Shown one piece after another: positions 49,342 to 59,812 of a stretch of 64,000 nt of DNA. Origin of the DNA: Mastigocoleus sp. MO_188.B34. GTDB taxonomy: Bacteria; Cyanobacteriota; Cyanobacteriia; Cyanobacteriales; Nostocaceae. Made by a program: the position numbers and the translations under genes. The notes beneath the pieces are model-generated. The model made no database searches. It was given only the letters and a program-made list of their open reading frames with translations, and was not told where the DNA came from. The DNA is taken from contig NZ_JASJDK010000021.1 of assembly GCF_030065675.1 (NCBI RefSeq), forward strand, positions 1-64,000, written 5' to 3'. Positions within the stretch are counted from its first letter, which is position 1, and each line of letters starts with the position of its first letter.

Positions 49342-49716
49342 TCATGGCATGATTTGGTTGCCACTATGGCTAAATGTTTGATACACCAACTTGCCATTTT
49401 CCCGGATGCATAAGGAGAAAAATTTAATATTTTCCCAACAAGTATTAATGTTGTTAACTATTTTGCGTTTTTTCTCAATGAGGGTTTCCACAGCAACTTG
49501 ACTGGGACACAAAATCTCTAAAGTTCCCGTACCATCTGTTTGATAGAGAATTCGAAATAAGCAATCTTGGAGCAAAGCCCGACTACAACCATCAAACAAC
49601 TGTTGAAAGCGTCTGAGTTTTTCTCCTTCACTCATCTCACCAGTGAGTTTTGGATAAAACAAGTCTTCGCGCTCAAAATTGAATTCTTCGTCTTCGAAAT
49701 TGTAGGAGTCGGTCAT
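49342..49716 (-). CDS. conserved hypothetical protein
   Basis: 124 residues, not recognised. Acidic N-terminus (NFEDEEFNFEREDLF), then LTGEMSEGEKLRRFQQLFDG and LEILCPSQVAVETLIEKKRK, which look like a small helical domain followed by a beta strand. No membrane segment. Monocistronic and divergent from clpB. I believe similar proteins are found in other Nostocales, unverified. Confidence 0.65.
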   Translation of the reverse strand: MTDSYNFEDEEFNFEREDLFYPKLTGEMSEGEKLRRFQQLFDGCSRALLQDCLFRILYQTDGTGTLEILCPSQVAVETLIEKKRKIVNNINTCWENIKFFSLCIRENGKLVYQTFSHSGNQIMP

Positions 49717-50058
49717 ATTTTTAGCTCTACCTCATCTTATTTCTGGCATCATAGTAACTCTATCTGAGTTACACAAAAAACATGCTGTTTTCAGTATTTA
49801 GGTGTTCAACGATAATTAAGGTTCTAAGTCATCAAACTATCTGGGGGAGGGGAAAAATCAAAAATGAAACTAAGCAAATTGATTTCAACTGCAAGTAATG
49901 GACGGTAATTCTACTTTCAGGAGTCGCGAACACCGATCCTGTCAGTTTTTCTGCTTTTCTACAATATTTAATAAGAACTGATATTTTCTATCTTAGTCAT
50001 AATTCACGGCGCTAAGTAAGTCAGCGCTAAGTAAGTTATTCGTTTTCCTACTAAGCCT
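49717..50058. other. divergent intergenic region upstream of clpB
   Basis: About 340 bases carrying the clpB promoter. A tandem CGCTAAGTAAGT (twice, 50012-50037) precedes the gene. No clear CIRCE element (TTAGCACTC-N9-GAGTGCTAA) seen. Confidence 0.45.
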
Positions 50059-52686
50059 ATGCAACCTACTAATCCAGATAAGTTTACGGAAAAAGCTTGG
50101 GAAGCGATCGCCCATACTCCAGACATTGCGAAACAAAATCATCAGCAGCAAATTGAAAGCGAGCATTTGATGAAAGCGCTGCTAGAACAGGAAGGACTAA
50201 CCAATAGTATTTTTAATAAAGTTAGCGTCAGCGTTCAGCGAGTCCGGGAGTACACAGATCAATTTATCCAAAAACAACCAAAAGTTTCCGGTAGCAGTAC
50301 TTCTGTATATCTCGGAAAAAGTTTAGATAGTCTTTTGGATCGAGCAGACGGTTACCGCAAAGAATTTGGCGATGAATATATTTCTATTGAGCACGTAATA
50401 ATCGCTTACGCCAAAGATAATCGTTTTGGTAAAGGTTTGCTCCAAGAATTTGGATTGAATGAAGCAAAGCTCAAAAATACGATTAAGCAAATTCGAGGAA
50501 ACCAGAAAGTGACCGATCAAAATCCAGAAGGTAAATATCAATCATTGGAAAAATATGGGCGCGACCTGACAGAAGCAGCCCGAGAAGGTAAATTAGATCC
50601 GGTGATTGGAAGGGATGATGAAATTCGCCGCACGGTGCAAATTTTATCCCGTCGTACGAAAAATAATCCGGTTTTAATTGGGGAACCGGGTGTTGGTAAA
50701 ACTGCGATCGCAGAAGGTTTAGCCCAGCGCATTGTTACTGGTGATGTACCCCAATCTTTGAAGGACCGTCAATTAATTGCACTGGATATGGGTGCTTTAA
50801 TTGCGGGAGCAAAATTCCGGGGTGAATTTGAAGAACGTCTCAAAGCGGTATTAAAGGAAGTTACCGAATCTGAAGGTAATATTGTTCTATTTATTGATGA
50901 AATTCATACCGTAGTCGGTGCTGGTGCAACCCAAGGTGCAATGGATGCGGGGAATTTATTAAAACCCATGTTGGCTCGGGGTGAGCTACGCTGTATTGGG
51001 GCGACAACTTTAGATGAATATCGTAAGTATATCGAAAAGGATGCAGCGTTAGAACGACGTTTCCAACAGGTTTTTGTCGATCAACCCAGTCCAATAGATA
51101 CTATTTCTATTTTACGGGGTTTGAAAGAACGTTATGAAGTTCACCACGGGGTGAAAATTGCTGATAGTGCTTTAGTCGCTGCTGCAACTTTGTCTAGTAG
51201 ATATATTTCCGATCGCTTTTTACCAGATAAAGCCATTGACTTGGTTGATGAAGCAGCGGCTAAGTTAAAAATGGAAATTACTTCCAAACCAGAAGAGATT
51301 GACGAAATCGATCGAAAAATTTTGCAGTTGGAAATGGAGAAGTTATCGCTGCAAAAGGAAAGCGATCCCGCTTCTCGCGAACGTTTGGAAAGATTAGAAA
51401 AAGAATTAGCCGATCTCAAGGAAGAGCAACGGACTTTAAGCGCTCAGTGGGAGTCGGAAAAAGGCGTAATCGCCAAAATTCAATCCGTCAAAGAAGAAAT
51501 TGACCGGGTTAGTTTGGAAATTCAACAATCGGAACGCAACTACGACCTTAACCGGGCTGCCGAGTTAAAATACGGCAAGTTAACTGATTTACATCGTCAA
51601 TTAGAAGCAGCCGAAGTCGAGTTAACTCAAACCCAACACAGTGGAAAATCATTGTTGCGGGAAGAGGTCACAGAATCAGATATTGCGGAAATTATTTCTA
51701 AGTGGACCGGAATACCAATCAGCAAATTGGTAGAATCTGAGAAAGAAAAATTACTTCACTTGGAAGAAGAACTGCATAATAGAGTGGTGGGACAAGAAGA
51801 AGCAGTAACAGCGGTTGCAGATTCAATCCAACGTTCCCGCGCGGGACTTGCAGATCCCAATCGTCCCATTGCAAGTTTTATTTTCCTTGGTCCCACAGGT
51901 GTGGGTAAAACCGAATTAGCAAAAGCTTTGGCGGTATATTTGTTTGATACCGAAGAAGCGATCGTCCGCATTGACATGTCTGAGTACATGGAAAAACACG
52001 CCGTTTCGCGGTTAATTGGCGCACCACCTGGTTATGTGGGTTACGATGAAGGCGGACAATTAACAGAAGCAATTCGTCGTCGTCCCTATGCAGTGGTATT
52101 ATTTGACGAAATTGAGAAAGCTCATCCAGATGTTTTCAACATCATGTTGCAGATTCTCGATGATGGAAGGGTTACCGACGCTCAAGGTCATAAGGTAGAT
52201 TTCAAAAATACCATTATTATCATGACCAGTAATATCGGTTCCCAATACATCTTAGATGTTTCTGGAGATGACTCACGTTACGAAGAAATGCGTCGTCGAG
52301 TCACAGAAGCAATGCGCAATAGTTTCCGTCCGGAATTTCTCAACCGGATTGATGAAACAATTATTTTCCACGCTTTGCAAAAGCCCCAGTTGCGGAAAAT
52401 TGTCCAATTACAGGTCGAAAGATTGCGTCATAGACTTAGCGATCGCAAGATGTCGTTGAAGTTATCCGATGGTGCTCTGGACTTTTTAGCAGAAATTGGC
52501 TATGACCCAGTTTATGGAGCACGTCCCCTCAAACGAGCAATTCAGCGGGAGTTGGAAACGCAAATTGCTAAATGTATTTTGCGGGGTGAATTCAATGATG
52601 GGGATACCATTTTCGTTGATGTGGAAAATGAACGGCTTTCTTTTAAGCGTTTGAGCGCTGATTTGATTGCGACAGAGTCCAATTAA
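50059..52686 (+). CDS. clpB: ATP-dependent disaggregase ClpB
   Basis: 875 residues, normal length. N-terminal Clp repeat domain (1-150), first AAA+ module with Walker [10 protein letters not shown] at about 208-216, a coiled-coil middle domain at about 410-540 that marks ClpB and binds DnaK, and a second AAA+ module with GPTGVGKTE at about 610-618 and [12 protein letters not shown]. It extracts polypeptides from aggregates together with DnaK. No ClpP-binding loop, as expected. Cyanobacteria often have two clpB genes; which one this is cannot be told. Confidence 0.98.
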   Translation: MQPTNPDKFTEKAWEAIAHTPDIAKQNHQQQIESEHLMKALLEQEGLTNSIFNKVSVSVQRVREYTDQFIQKQPKVSGSSTSVYLGKSLDSLLDRADGYRKEFGDEYISIEHVIIAYAKDNRFGKGLLQEFGLNEAKLKNTIKQIRGNQKVTDQNPEGKYQSLEKYGRDLTEAAREGKLDPVIGRDDEIRRTVQILSRRTKNNPVLIGEPGVGKTAIAEGLAQRIVTGDVPQSLKDRQLIALDMGALIAGAKFRGEFEERLKAVLKEVTESEGNIVLFIDEIHTVVGAGATQGAMDAGNLLKPMLARGELRCIGATTLDEYRKYIEKDAALERRFQQVFVDQPSPIDTISILRGLKERYEVHHGVKIADSALVAAATLSSRYISDRFLPDKAIDLVDEAAAKLKMEITSKPEEIDEIDRKILQLEMEKLSLQKESDPASRERLERLEKELADLKEEQRTLSAQWESEKGVIAKIQSVKEEIDRVSLEIQQSERNYDLNRAAELKYGKLTDLHRQLEAAEVELTQTQHSGKSLLREEVTESDIAEIISKWTGIPISKLVESEKEKLLHLEEELHNRVVGQEEAVTAVADSIQRSRAGLADPNRPIASFIFLGPTGVGKTELAKALAVYLFDTEEAIVRIDMSEYMEKHAVSRLIGAPPGYVGYDEGGQLTEAIRRRPYAVVLFDEIEKAHPDVFNIMLQILDDGRVTDAQGHKVDFKNTIIIMTSNIGSQYILDVSGDDSRYEEMRRRVTEAMRNSFRPEFLNRIDETIIFHALQKPQLRKIVQLQVERLRHRLSDRKMSLKLSDGALDFLAEIGYDPVYGARPLKRAIQRELETQIAKCILRGEFNDGDTIFVDVENERLSFKRLSADLIATESN

Positions 52687-52738
52687 TAAGTAAAACTAAT
52701 ATTATTTGAGGGGTTGCTGTTAATAATTTTAGGCTTAT

Positions 52739-52764
52739 GGAGGCGTAGCATTGCTACGTCTCTA
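52739..52764. repeat. palindrome GAGGCGTAGCA/TTGCTACGTCTC after clpB
   Basis: Imperfect hairpin GGAGGCGTAGCA and TGCTACGTCTCT followed by a T run; related in its outer arms to the GTAGAGACG palindrome family. It may terminate the clpB transcript. Confidence 0.6.
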
Positions 52765-52921
52765 AGTTTTTTAGGGAAATATCTCGAATTTTGGGCAAAT
52801 CTGAATCCAAAATTCTGTCATATCCATCCATCATAATTTCTAAAAATGACGAATATCTTACTGCTCTAGGATACCAGGTAGCAAATTCCCAAGCCTCCCA
52901 TTCACCATCATCAAATGTCAT
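52754..52921 (-). CDS. small hypothetical protein, possibly a gene remnant
   Basis: 55 residues: MTFDDGEWEAWEFATWYP, then AVRYSSFLEIMMDGYDRILD and a short tail that runs into the palindrome at 52739. The Trp-rich, well-formed composition looks like real protein, comparable to C-terminal ends of immunity or SMI1/KNR4-like proteins, but I cannot name it. It may be the 3' remnant of a larger gene. Confidence 0.4.
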   Translation of the reverse strand: MTFDDGEWEAWEFATWYPRAVRYSSFLEIMMDGYDRILDSDLPKIRDISLKNLET

Positions 52922-54428
52922 TATGGATTATATCCAAAAGCATGTTTGCAAAAATTAGAAATTTTTCGAGCAAAATAAAATTGAAATATAAAATTCGATA
53001 AGTATAGTTATTTTTATTTTATTAGTTACAATAATTACTAAATCAATTTTGAAAGTTATAAATGGAGATTTTTTTAGTGAGTTTAAATTGAGCAACTCAA
53101 TTGCACATTATAAATCTCGCGTGTTATTGAATAAAAGTATTCACCAGTGTTGAGAAATGAAATTTATTACCTCATAATTTAGCTGCGTACCCAAAGAGAA
53201 AATAAAAGAATGAGTCGCGCTTCAGCTTAATAGGTCTGTGCAAGAAATTTGGGAACTTTGGGACATATCCCCATTGTTTAGCAATTCATTTGAAAGTGTA
53301 ACTAAGGAATGAGAGTTTAATAACCTGTAATTCTGAGATTTGGAATGGTGCGTTACGCGATGCTAACAGCACCCTACTTTTGTACTTTATTTAATCCACA
53401 TTCCTAACTGAAGATTTGAAGGTACAGAAAAAACAAAGTATCCATAATAACAGCGAAATACATAAATATTACTTATTTCTATTTGCTGTTTCTTATTTTT
53501 TTGTGGGTATTCCTGAATAGAGAATACTAATCAAGAAATCAAATTATTGAAACATTGATTTTTAGTAGATATTTACATCAAAAGAATTACGGACTCACCA
53601 ATGCGTTTTTGTGTAGTTGAAGCAATATCATATATGTGCACTCATTCATCTTTGATTTAATTTTATTTACAAATCTCAATATTTGTTTTCGTTCTTTTTA
53701 AACGAAAACAAAATAAATGTGCTTGTACAAGACAAGTTAAAAGTTAAATTAATTTATCAAATTAGTCTGAGGATTTTTGAGACTTAGCTCCTTTAAGGTC
53801 TGAAATCTTAGATAAATAGGTGTTTTATGTTCTTGAGTCCAACTTGTTTACTACTTAAAAGTAGTATTTGTAAAGTTTTCGCAACATATTGTCAAAAAAT
53901 GATTTAATAAGAAAATTAAATCAAAAAGTTAAAAATCTTCAAAGAATAACTTATTACATTCTTGATATATTGTGAATCAGGCTACAAATTACGCGGTGTG
54001 CAGTTGTTCAATTTTTTTTATCGCGACTCTGAGTTAATGCAATCGGAGGATAATCCTTATTTTTCTAGTGGGAATGAGGGTCATGTTCTGGGAAAATTGT
54101 ATCTGATGGGTATTAGATGCATTCACCAACTTGATTCGAGCCAACGGAAAATGATGAAGTGACTTCTCTTTTGGAGAAAATTTAAGGTTGAACAAAGTCT
54201 AAAAACAATTAGTGGAGTATAAAGGAAAACGGATACGATAATCTTTGTCTTTCACTAAGTGTTCTTAAGAGAACGAAAAAGAGAACGAAGTATAACCCTC
54301 TACCTGAGGGAGTTTCTAATAAACATTTTTTCTTGATTTCCCCTTTCATAGGGAGCAAGAGGAGTGGTAAAGAAAATTCGCAGATCGACGTAATTTGTTG
54401 TAAGTAAAGAGTGACTTGGAAGGGAAAT
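52922..54428. other. 1.5-kb region upstream of rbcL
   Basis: Long non-coding DNA with the second MITE-like copy at 53305-53405. The rest is AT-rich. The frame at 53962-54162 lacks family features. From 54160 on (TCTTTTGGAGAAAAT, AAGAGAACGAAAAAGAGAAC, CCCTCTACCTGAGGG hairpin at 54297-54311) the sequence is probably the rbcL leader, with GGAAGG just before the start. Confidence 0.5.
53305..53405. mobile_element. 101-bp MITE-like repeat, copy 2
   Basis: Same start (AGGAATGAGAGTTTAATAAC), same core and same end (CATTCCT) as 49067-49167, same orientation, with a few substitutions. The two copies flank clpB. Confidence 0.85.
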
Positions 54429-55859
54429 ATGTCTTACGCTCAAACGAGGACTCAGTCAAAATCAGGATATGAGGCAGGTGTTAAGGATTATCGATTAACT
54501 TACTACACACCCGATTACACACCAAAAGATACGGACCTTTTAGCGGCGTTCCGTATGACCCCCCAGCCAGGAGTACCTCCAGAGGAAGCTGGTGCTGCAG
54601 TTGCTGCTGAGTCTTCTACCGGTACATGGACCACTGTATGGACCGATTTGTTAACCGACCTAGATCGCTACAAAGGTCGTTGTTACGATATCGAGCCAGT
54701 ACGTGGTGAAGATAACCAGTACATCTGTTATGTAGCTTATCCTTTGGATTTGTTTGAAGAAGGTTCTGTAACCAATATGTTGACCTCAATCGTAGGTAAC
54801 GTATTTGGTTTTAAAGCTTTGCGTGCATTACGTTTGGAAGACTTACGTATTCCCGTTGCTTACCTAAAAACTTTCCAAGGACCTCCCCACGGTATCCAAG
54901 TTGAGCGCGATAAAATCAACAAATATGGTCGTCCCTTACTCGGTTGTACCATTAAGCCCAAGTTAGGTTTATCTGCGAAGAACTACGGACGTGCCGTATA
55001 CGAATGTTTGCGTGGTGGTTTGGACTTCACCAAAGATGATGAAAACATCAACTCTGCTCCATTCCAACGTTGGCGCGATCGCTTTACATTTGTGGCTGAT
55101 GCAATCCACAAAGCACAAGCAGAAACTGGCGAAATCAAAGGTCACTACCTAAACGTTACCGCTCCTACCTGCGAAGAAATGCTCAAGCGTGCTGAGTACG
55201 CGAAAGAACTCAACATGCCCATCGTAATGCATGACTACCTAACAGCAGGTTTCACAGCTAACACTACCTTAGCTCGTTGGTGTCGTGATAACGGTTTGTT
55301 GCTACACATTCACCGTGCTATGCACGCGGTTATCGACCGTCAGAAGAACCACGGTATTCACTTCCGGGTATTAGCTAAGTGTTTGCGGATGTCTGGTGGT
55401 GACCACATTCACACCGGTACAGTAGTTGGTAAGTTAGAAGGTGAACGCGGCATTACAATGGGCTTCGTTGACCTACTACGTGAGAACTATGTCGAACAAG
55501 ATAAGTCTCGCGGTATTTACTTTACCCAAGATTGGGCTTCTATGCCTGGTGTAATGGCAGTTGCTTCTGGTGGTATCCACGTATGGCACATGCCCGCGCT
55601 GGTAGAAATCTTTGGTGATGACTCCGTACTACAGTTTGGTGGTGGTACTTTAGGTCACCCTTGGGGTAATGCTCCTGGTGCTACAGCGAACCGTGTAGCT
55701 TTAGAAGCTTGTGTCCAAGCTCGTAACGAAGGACGTAACTTGGCTCGCGAAGGTAATGACATTATCCGTGAAGCTGCAAAATGGTCTCCAGAATTGGCTG
55801 CTGCTTGCGAACTTTGGAAAGAAATTAAGTTCGAGTTTGAAGCAATGGATACCGTCTGA
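54429..55859 (+). CDS. rbcL: ribulose-1,5-bisphosphate carboxylase/oxygenase large subunit, form IB
   Basis: 476 residues from the ATG giving [21 protein letters not shown], with GGAAGGGAAAT upstream; an in-frame TTG six codons earlier is not needed. Active-site motif [10 protein letters not shown] carries the Lys that is carbamylated and the metal-binding Asp/Glu; [11 protein letters not shown] holds the catalytic Lys, and [13 protein letters not shown] the conserved His. RbcL fixes carbon dioxide in carboxysomes with RbcS. First gene of rbcLXS. Confidence 0.99.
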   Translation: MSYAQTRTQSKSGYEAGVKDYRLTYYTPDYTPKDTDLLAAFRMTPQPGVPPEEAGAAVAAESSTGTWTTVWTDLLTDLDRYKGRCYDIEPVRGEDNQYICYVAYPLDLFEEGSVTNMLTSIVGNVFGFKALRALRLEDLRIPVAYLKTFQGPPHGIQVERDKINKYGRPLLGCTIKPKLGLSAKNYGRAVYECLRGGLDFTKDDENINSAPFQRWRDRFTFVADAIHKAQAETGEIKGHYLNVTAPTCEEMLKRAEYAKELNMPIVMHDYLTAGFTANTTLARWCRDNGLLLHIHRAMHAVIDRQKNHGIHFRVLAKCLRMSGGDHIHTGTVVGKLEGERGITMGFVDLLRENYVEQDKSRGIYFTQDWASMPGVMAVASGGIHVWHMPALVEIFGDDSVLQFGGGTLGHPWGNAPGATANRVALEACVQARNEGRNLAREGNDIIREAAKWSPELAAACELWKEIKFEFEAMDTV

Positions 55860-55979
55860 TCGTTTAGGTAGGAAGTAAAAAGATAAAAGATCGAATTCAA
55901 ATATTTAAGACAAATATAGTTGTTTTTTCTTTTGACTTTTGACTTTTAACTTTTTACTTATTACGGGCTGGGGTCAAGC

Positions 55980-56384
55980 ATGAATATTAAACAAATTGCG
56001 AAGGACACAGCTAAGACGCTGCAAAGCTACCTGACTTATCAGGCTGTGAAAACGGTGATAGCTCAACTCAGTGAAACCAATCCACCTTTGTCGCTTTGGC
56101 TGCATCGCTTTTCTGTTAAGGATAAAATTCAAGATGGGGAAGCGTATATCGAAGATTTATTTCGTGAAAGTCCGGATTTAGCTTTACGAATAATGACAGT
56201 CAGAGAATATTTAGCGGAGGAGGTTACGGAATACTTACCAGAAATGGTGAGTGCTGGGATTACACAAGCGAATATGGAGCACCGTCGCAAGCATCTTGAG
56301 CGAATAACGCAATTAGATATTTCTAACCCCAGTTCGGGATCCCAACAGCAGCAATCTTCGGATCCTAGTTCAGATAGTCCTTAA
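55980..56384 (+). CDS. rbcX: Rubisco assembly chaperone RbcX
   Basis: 134 residues; MNIKQIAKDTAKTLQSYLTY and YQAVKTVIAQLSETNPPLSL are the family hallmarks. RbcX is a helical homodimer that clamps the C-terminal peptide of RbcL (EIKFEF, present at the RbcL end here) during assembly. A Ser/Gln-rich tail (110-134) is typical of Nostocales. Placed between rbcL and rbcS. Confidence 0.97.
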   Translation: MNIKQIAKDTAKTLQSYLTYQAVKTVIAQLSETNPPLSLWLHRFSVKDKIQDGEAYIEDLFRESPDLALRIMTVREYLAEEVTEYLPEMVSAGITQANMEHRRKHLERITQLDISNPSSGSQQQQSSDPSSDSP

Positions 56385-56491
56385 GAGTTAGGGAACAGAA
56401 AACAGGGAACAGTTATAAAAATACTAATAAATGTTAACTGGTAGCTGTTCGCTGATAAATGTCAAATTTCGCAAAATAATTAATATTCGCC

Positions 56492-56833
56492 ATGCAAACT
56501 TTACCAAAAGAACGTCGTTACGAAACCCTTTCTTACCTTCCTCCCCTCAGTGACGCTCAAATCAATCGTCAGATCCAATACATTTTAGAGCAAGGTTATT
56601 TCCCAGCAATTGAATTCAACGAAACCTCTGAACCTACAGAGATATATTGGACAATGTGGAAATTACCTTTGTTTAATGCTAGAAGCACCCAAGAAGTTTT
56701 GAACGAAATTCAAGCTTGTCGTTCTCAGTATCCTAGCTGTTTCATTCGTGTTGTTGGTTTTGACAACATTAAGCAATGTCAAATCCTCAGCTTTATCGTT
56801 CACAAACCCAACCAAGGTGGTTACAGATACTAG
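56492..56833 (+). CDS. rbcS: Rubisco small subunit, form IB
   Basis: 113 residues. [19 protein letters not shown] and [22 protein letters not shown] are canonical, as are [10 protein letters not shown] and FIRVVGFDN. Four dimers of small subunits cap each end of the L8 core. Last gene of the operon; a hairpin terminator follows. Confidence 0.98.
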   Translation: MQTLPKERRYETLSYLPPLSDAQINRQIQYILEQGYFPAIEFNETSEPTEIYWTMWKLPLFNARSTQEVLNEIQACRSQYPSCFIRVVGFDNIKQCQILSFIVHKPNQGGYRY

Positions 56834-56909
56834 AAATTCAATTTAATTTTGGATTGAATTTGAATCAAAGCTTTTCAGACAAATATTACCTTACCTGAAG
56901 AATTGAGTT

Positions 56910-56946
56910 CCTCCCCGCGTATACAGCTGGGAGGTTTTTATTTTTT
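56910..56946 (+). terminator. rho-independent terminator of rbcLXS
   Basis: Stem CCTCCC / GGGAGG with a 13-base loop, followed by TTTTTATTTTTTT. About 75 bases after the rbcS stop. Confidence 0.85.
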
Positions 56947-56969
56947 TGGTCGCAAACACAAGAAAATTT

Positions 56970-57039
56970 AGGAGTAATAAGTAATAAGTAATGAGTAATG
57001 AGTAATGAGTAATGAGTCAGGAGTCAGGAGTCAGGAGGA
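56970..57039. repeat. short tandem repeat GAGTAAT/GAGTCAG
   Basis: About nine heptamers of the GAGTAAT, AAGTAAT and GAGTCAG types, one after another. Confidence 0.9.
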
Positions 57040-57106
57040 ACCATTAACAGAAAACTTCTTATGGGATTTTTGTTGTTCTCAGCCTGCTTCACGTAAAAAA
57101 CGTAGT

Positions 57107-57207
57107 GGACTGACACAGCTAAAATAGTGCATTAGCAAAATCCAAAAATCATTAATTGAAATAAATTTTAGGACAAATCTATTGCATCATTTTAGGCGTG
57201 TCAGTCC
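57107..57207. mobile_element. 101-bp MITE-like element with 25-bp imperfect terminal inverted repeats
   Basis: Left end GGACTGACACAGCTAAAATA and right end TTTTAGGCGTGTCAGTCC are inverted copies, about 20 of 25 positions matching. No coding capacity. Adjacent, at 57208-57242, is TAGGGTGTGTTAGCG ... GTAACGCACC, which resembles the inner part of the other MITE-like copies in reverse. Confidence 0.72.
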
Positions 57208-57506
57208 AGTAGGGTGTGTTAGCGATAGCGTAACGCACCATTGATAAGACTTTTGTACAACAACTTCAGAAACATCAAGTTTTAAGAAAATAGAGTTTTA
57301 AAAAAACTAGCAAAAATAAATAACCATAAAAGGAAACTAAGTAGTTGTAATTTGATTAAAAATTCTAAGGCAAGCAATTAATACTACCCTATAAAAAATA
57401 AAATTATTCGCATAGGAAAAGGGGAAATGCTTGATTTTCCCTTATTTTTTTAGATAGGGCTGAAGCCCGACTACGTACCAAGAAATCACCAATTACCCAT
57501 TACCCA
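57208..57506. other. intergenic region downstream of rnz
   Basis: AT-rich sequence with a hairpin-like GGGCTGAAGCCC (57458-57469) and four ATTACCC tandem heptamers reaching into the rnz stop (57486-57527). No gene. Confidence 0.5.
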
Positions 57507-58475
57507 TTACCCATTACCCATTACCAATTTCTCCTTATCGACATCCCGACGTCTAGGAACTTCATAAGTCAAGAAATCATGAGCCATTTGAGTTTTGGGA
57601 AAAATTGCTCGGGCTTCCTTAAGTAGGTCTTTGAGTTCTAAAGCATTTCCAGGAGCGTAACGGGGACTAAAATGGGTAATAATTAAACGACTAACTCCAG
57701 CATTTAAAGCTGTTTGGGCAGCCATTGTCGATGTAGAATGCAAACGTTGAAAAGCCATATCTGCATCTTGATGAGCAAAAGTAGATTCGTGAATTAATAC
57801 ATCTGCATCTTGGGCTAATTCCACTGCACCATCGCAATACACCGTATCAGTACAGTATGCTACTTTACGCCCGATTTCAGTTTCTCCACAAAAATCTTTT
57901 CCATGAAATACTCGACCGTCAGTTAATGTTACCGTCTCACCACGCTTGAGCTGTCCGTATACCCGACCTGGGGGAATTTCCATTGCTTGAGCTTTTTCAA
58001 TGTCGAAGCGTCCCGCCCGGTCTTTTTCCGCAACTCGGTAACCAAAAGCACTTACTCGATGATGTAAAGCTCCGCAAGAAACTACAAATTCCTCATCTTC
58101 GTATATAATTCCTGGACGAACAGCATGAACTTTAATTGGATAAGAAAAATGAGTGTGAGAGTAACGTTGACAGGCTTGCAGATACTCATTAAGACCAGGA
58201 GGACCATAAATATCCATTCTTTGCACGTTACCAGCTAAACCACAACTAGCAAGGAGACCCATTAACCCAAAAATATGGTCGCCGTGCATATGGGTAATAA
58301 AAATTCGGGAAAGTTGACTGATTTTCAGTTCGCTGCGCAGAATTTGGTGCTGGGTTCCTTCGCCACAATCGAATAACCACAACTCTGCCCTTTGTGGTAA
58401 TCTGAGGGCGACACTGGAAACGTTACGCGCTCGCGTTGGTACACCCGAACTAGTCCCTAAAAATGTTATCTGCAC
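57507..58475 (-). CDS. rnz: ribonuclease Z
   Basis: 322 residues. Metallo-beta-lactamase fold with THMHGDHIFGL (HxHxDH), VDXXH-type elements (STFAHQDADMA) and ITHFSPRY, and the N-terminal MQITFLGTSSGVPTRARN. RNase Z trims the 3' trailer of tRNA precursors before CCA addition. The short bacterial form. Divergent from the next gene. Confidence 0.96.
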   Translation of the reverse strand: MQITFLGTSSGVPTRARNVSSVALRLPQRAELWLFDCGEGTQHQILRSELKISQLSRIFITHMHGDHIFGLMGLLASCGLAGNVQRMDIYGPPGLNEYLQACQRYSHTHFSYPIKVHAVRPGIIYEDEEFVVSCGALHHRVSAFGYRVAEKDRAGRFDIEKAQAMEIPPGRVYGQLKRGETVTLTDGRVFHGKDFCGETEIGRKVAYCTDTVYCDGAVELAQDADVLIHESTFAHQDADMAFQRLHSTSTMAAQTALNAGVSRLIITHFSPRYAPGNALELKDLLKEARAIFPKTQMAHDFLTYEVPRRRDVDKEKLVMGNG

Positions 58476-58621
58476 GACCTTATGTAGCCTTCCTCTTGCT
58501 CTTGATTAACATTATTTTTTCTATAGTGGCATGTAAACAGAAAAATAATTTTTCCAGCGTGATATAGCTTTGGGTTATTTTAGAGCATATTAACAGTTAT
58601 AAGGAGTTTTTATACTTAATT

Positions 58622-59332
58622 ATGGCACAAGCAGGTGAGCAAAATTTACTAGTATTAACTTTCTACATGATTGGTATAAGCTACGTCTTTAACCGCATGG
58701 TAGATTCAATTGACGACAAGGTTAAATATGAGTTTGATAAGGGAGCAATTGACGAACAATTAAAAGAACATAATCTTCAGGATGATGTGGGAGTTGCGTT
58801 TAAGTTTGATCCTTCTTATGACATCGGTAATCTCAAAGAAATGAAGTTGCTTCTCAACAATAAATCAGAAAACCTTGGCGTGTATGTCGATTGGGATAAT
58901 ACTTCTCTGGTGATTGATTTTGATAATTCTTCCCACAGAATTATTAGGACTTCCCCAGATTTATCTCGCGATCTGGGTACACCTCAGCATCCGACTTTAG
59001 TAGCACCTAAGAAGGGAATAGCTGCAACATTCAGTATTGAAAGTTCTTTTAAGCGAGATCAAGAGAAAGGTACTTATTCTCCAGAAAAGCCGATTATTCC
59101 CATCGCTGGATTAGAAAAGCATCCTGTAAAGGCGCGTAGAATATTATATAAAGATTTTATCACTAGGAAAAAAAATATCGCCTATTCATTGCAGTTAGTG
59201 CTGAGAGTATCTGATTTAAGAGTAGGTGTAGCACCTGGTGAGAATAAACCGCCAATGTATATTATTGATTGTCCGTTTACAATTAAAAAGCTACCTTGGA
59301 CTTACGCAATGCCTTGGAATAAGAGAAGATAA
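58622..59332 (+). CDS. conserved hypothetical membrane-anchored protein
   Basis: 236 residues, not recognised. One hydrophobic N-terminal segment (about 8-24, LVLTFYMIGISYVFNRM), then a soluble domain rich in beta strands (ENLGVYVDWDNTSLVIDFDN, LQLVLRVSDLRV) and an end YIIDCPFTIKKLPWTYAMPW. Its charge pattern suggests the bulk is exposed on one face of a membrane. No known motif. Confidence 0.75.
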   Translation: MAQAGEQNLLVLTFYMIGISYVFNRMVDSIDDKVKYEFDKGAIDEQLKEHNLQDDVGVAFKFDPSYDIGNLKEMKLLLNNKSENLGVYVDWDNTSLVIDFDNSSHRIIRTSPDLSRDLGTPQHPTLVAPKKGIAATFSIESSFKRDQEKGTYSPEKPIIPIAGLEKHPVKARRILYKDFITRKKNIAYSLQLVLRVSDLRVGVAPGENKPPMYIIDCPFTIKKLPWTYAMPWNKRR

Positions 59333-59812
59333 ACTAACTACACTACTTTGAGTCACAATTAATAAGTAAGGACCATACAATTCAGGAGTAATGAGTAACA
59401 AACTTGGATGAAACAGCATAAAGCTATAGCATTTCAATATAATTCATCACTGTTGTTTGAAAGCAGGTAAATTTAACTGAGATAGATTTTGATGACGATA
59501 TTTATCTAAAATTAATTATTTATTTATTTGAACTTCGGTTTATTGAATTAGGTAACCCTTTAATTAATACATCTGTAACTTGGATGTGGGAAATTATTGA
59601 CTATAGCTAAGGCAAAAGATATTAATATATGACTTACGCAACGAAGATTTGTCATTGCGACCGAAACGCAGTGTAGGGAAGCAATCTCAGAGTTCTTGCG
59701 ATTACGTCGCTATCGCTCGTAATGACGCAATTACGTTAATTTTGCGTAAGTCCTATAATATTTACTCCTGACCCCGTATCCATAATTCCTTACTTCTGTT
59801 AATTCCTATTCT
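59333..59812. other. intergenic region with a MITE-like element
   Basis: About 480 bases. The short frame ending near 59610 (YLKLIIYLFELRFIELG ... TWMWEIIDYS) may be a decayed XisH- or DUF-type gene end. The second half is the element at 59631-59752. Confidence 0.45.
59631..59752. mobile_element. 122-bp MITE-like element with 11-bp terminal inverted repeats
   Basis: Starts GACTTACGCAA and ends TTGCGTAAGTC, perfect inverted repeats. The inside has TGTCATTGCGA ... GAAGCAATCTC and a hairpin-like GCGATTACG ... CGTAATGACGC. Ends of the GGACTTACGCA type are known for cyanobacterial IS elements and their non-autonomous derivatives. Confidence 0.78.

Noticed and set aside
49717-50058. CIRCE-type heat-shock operator upstream of clpB
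   Set aside because: No TTAGCACTC-N9-GAGTGCTAA inverted repeat could be found; only a short CGCTAAGTAAGT duplication is present.
53962-54162. Open frame of 66 codons upstream of rbcL
   Set aside because: TTG or ATT-type start region, no family features, and lies where the rbcL leader is expected.
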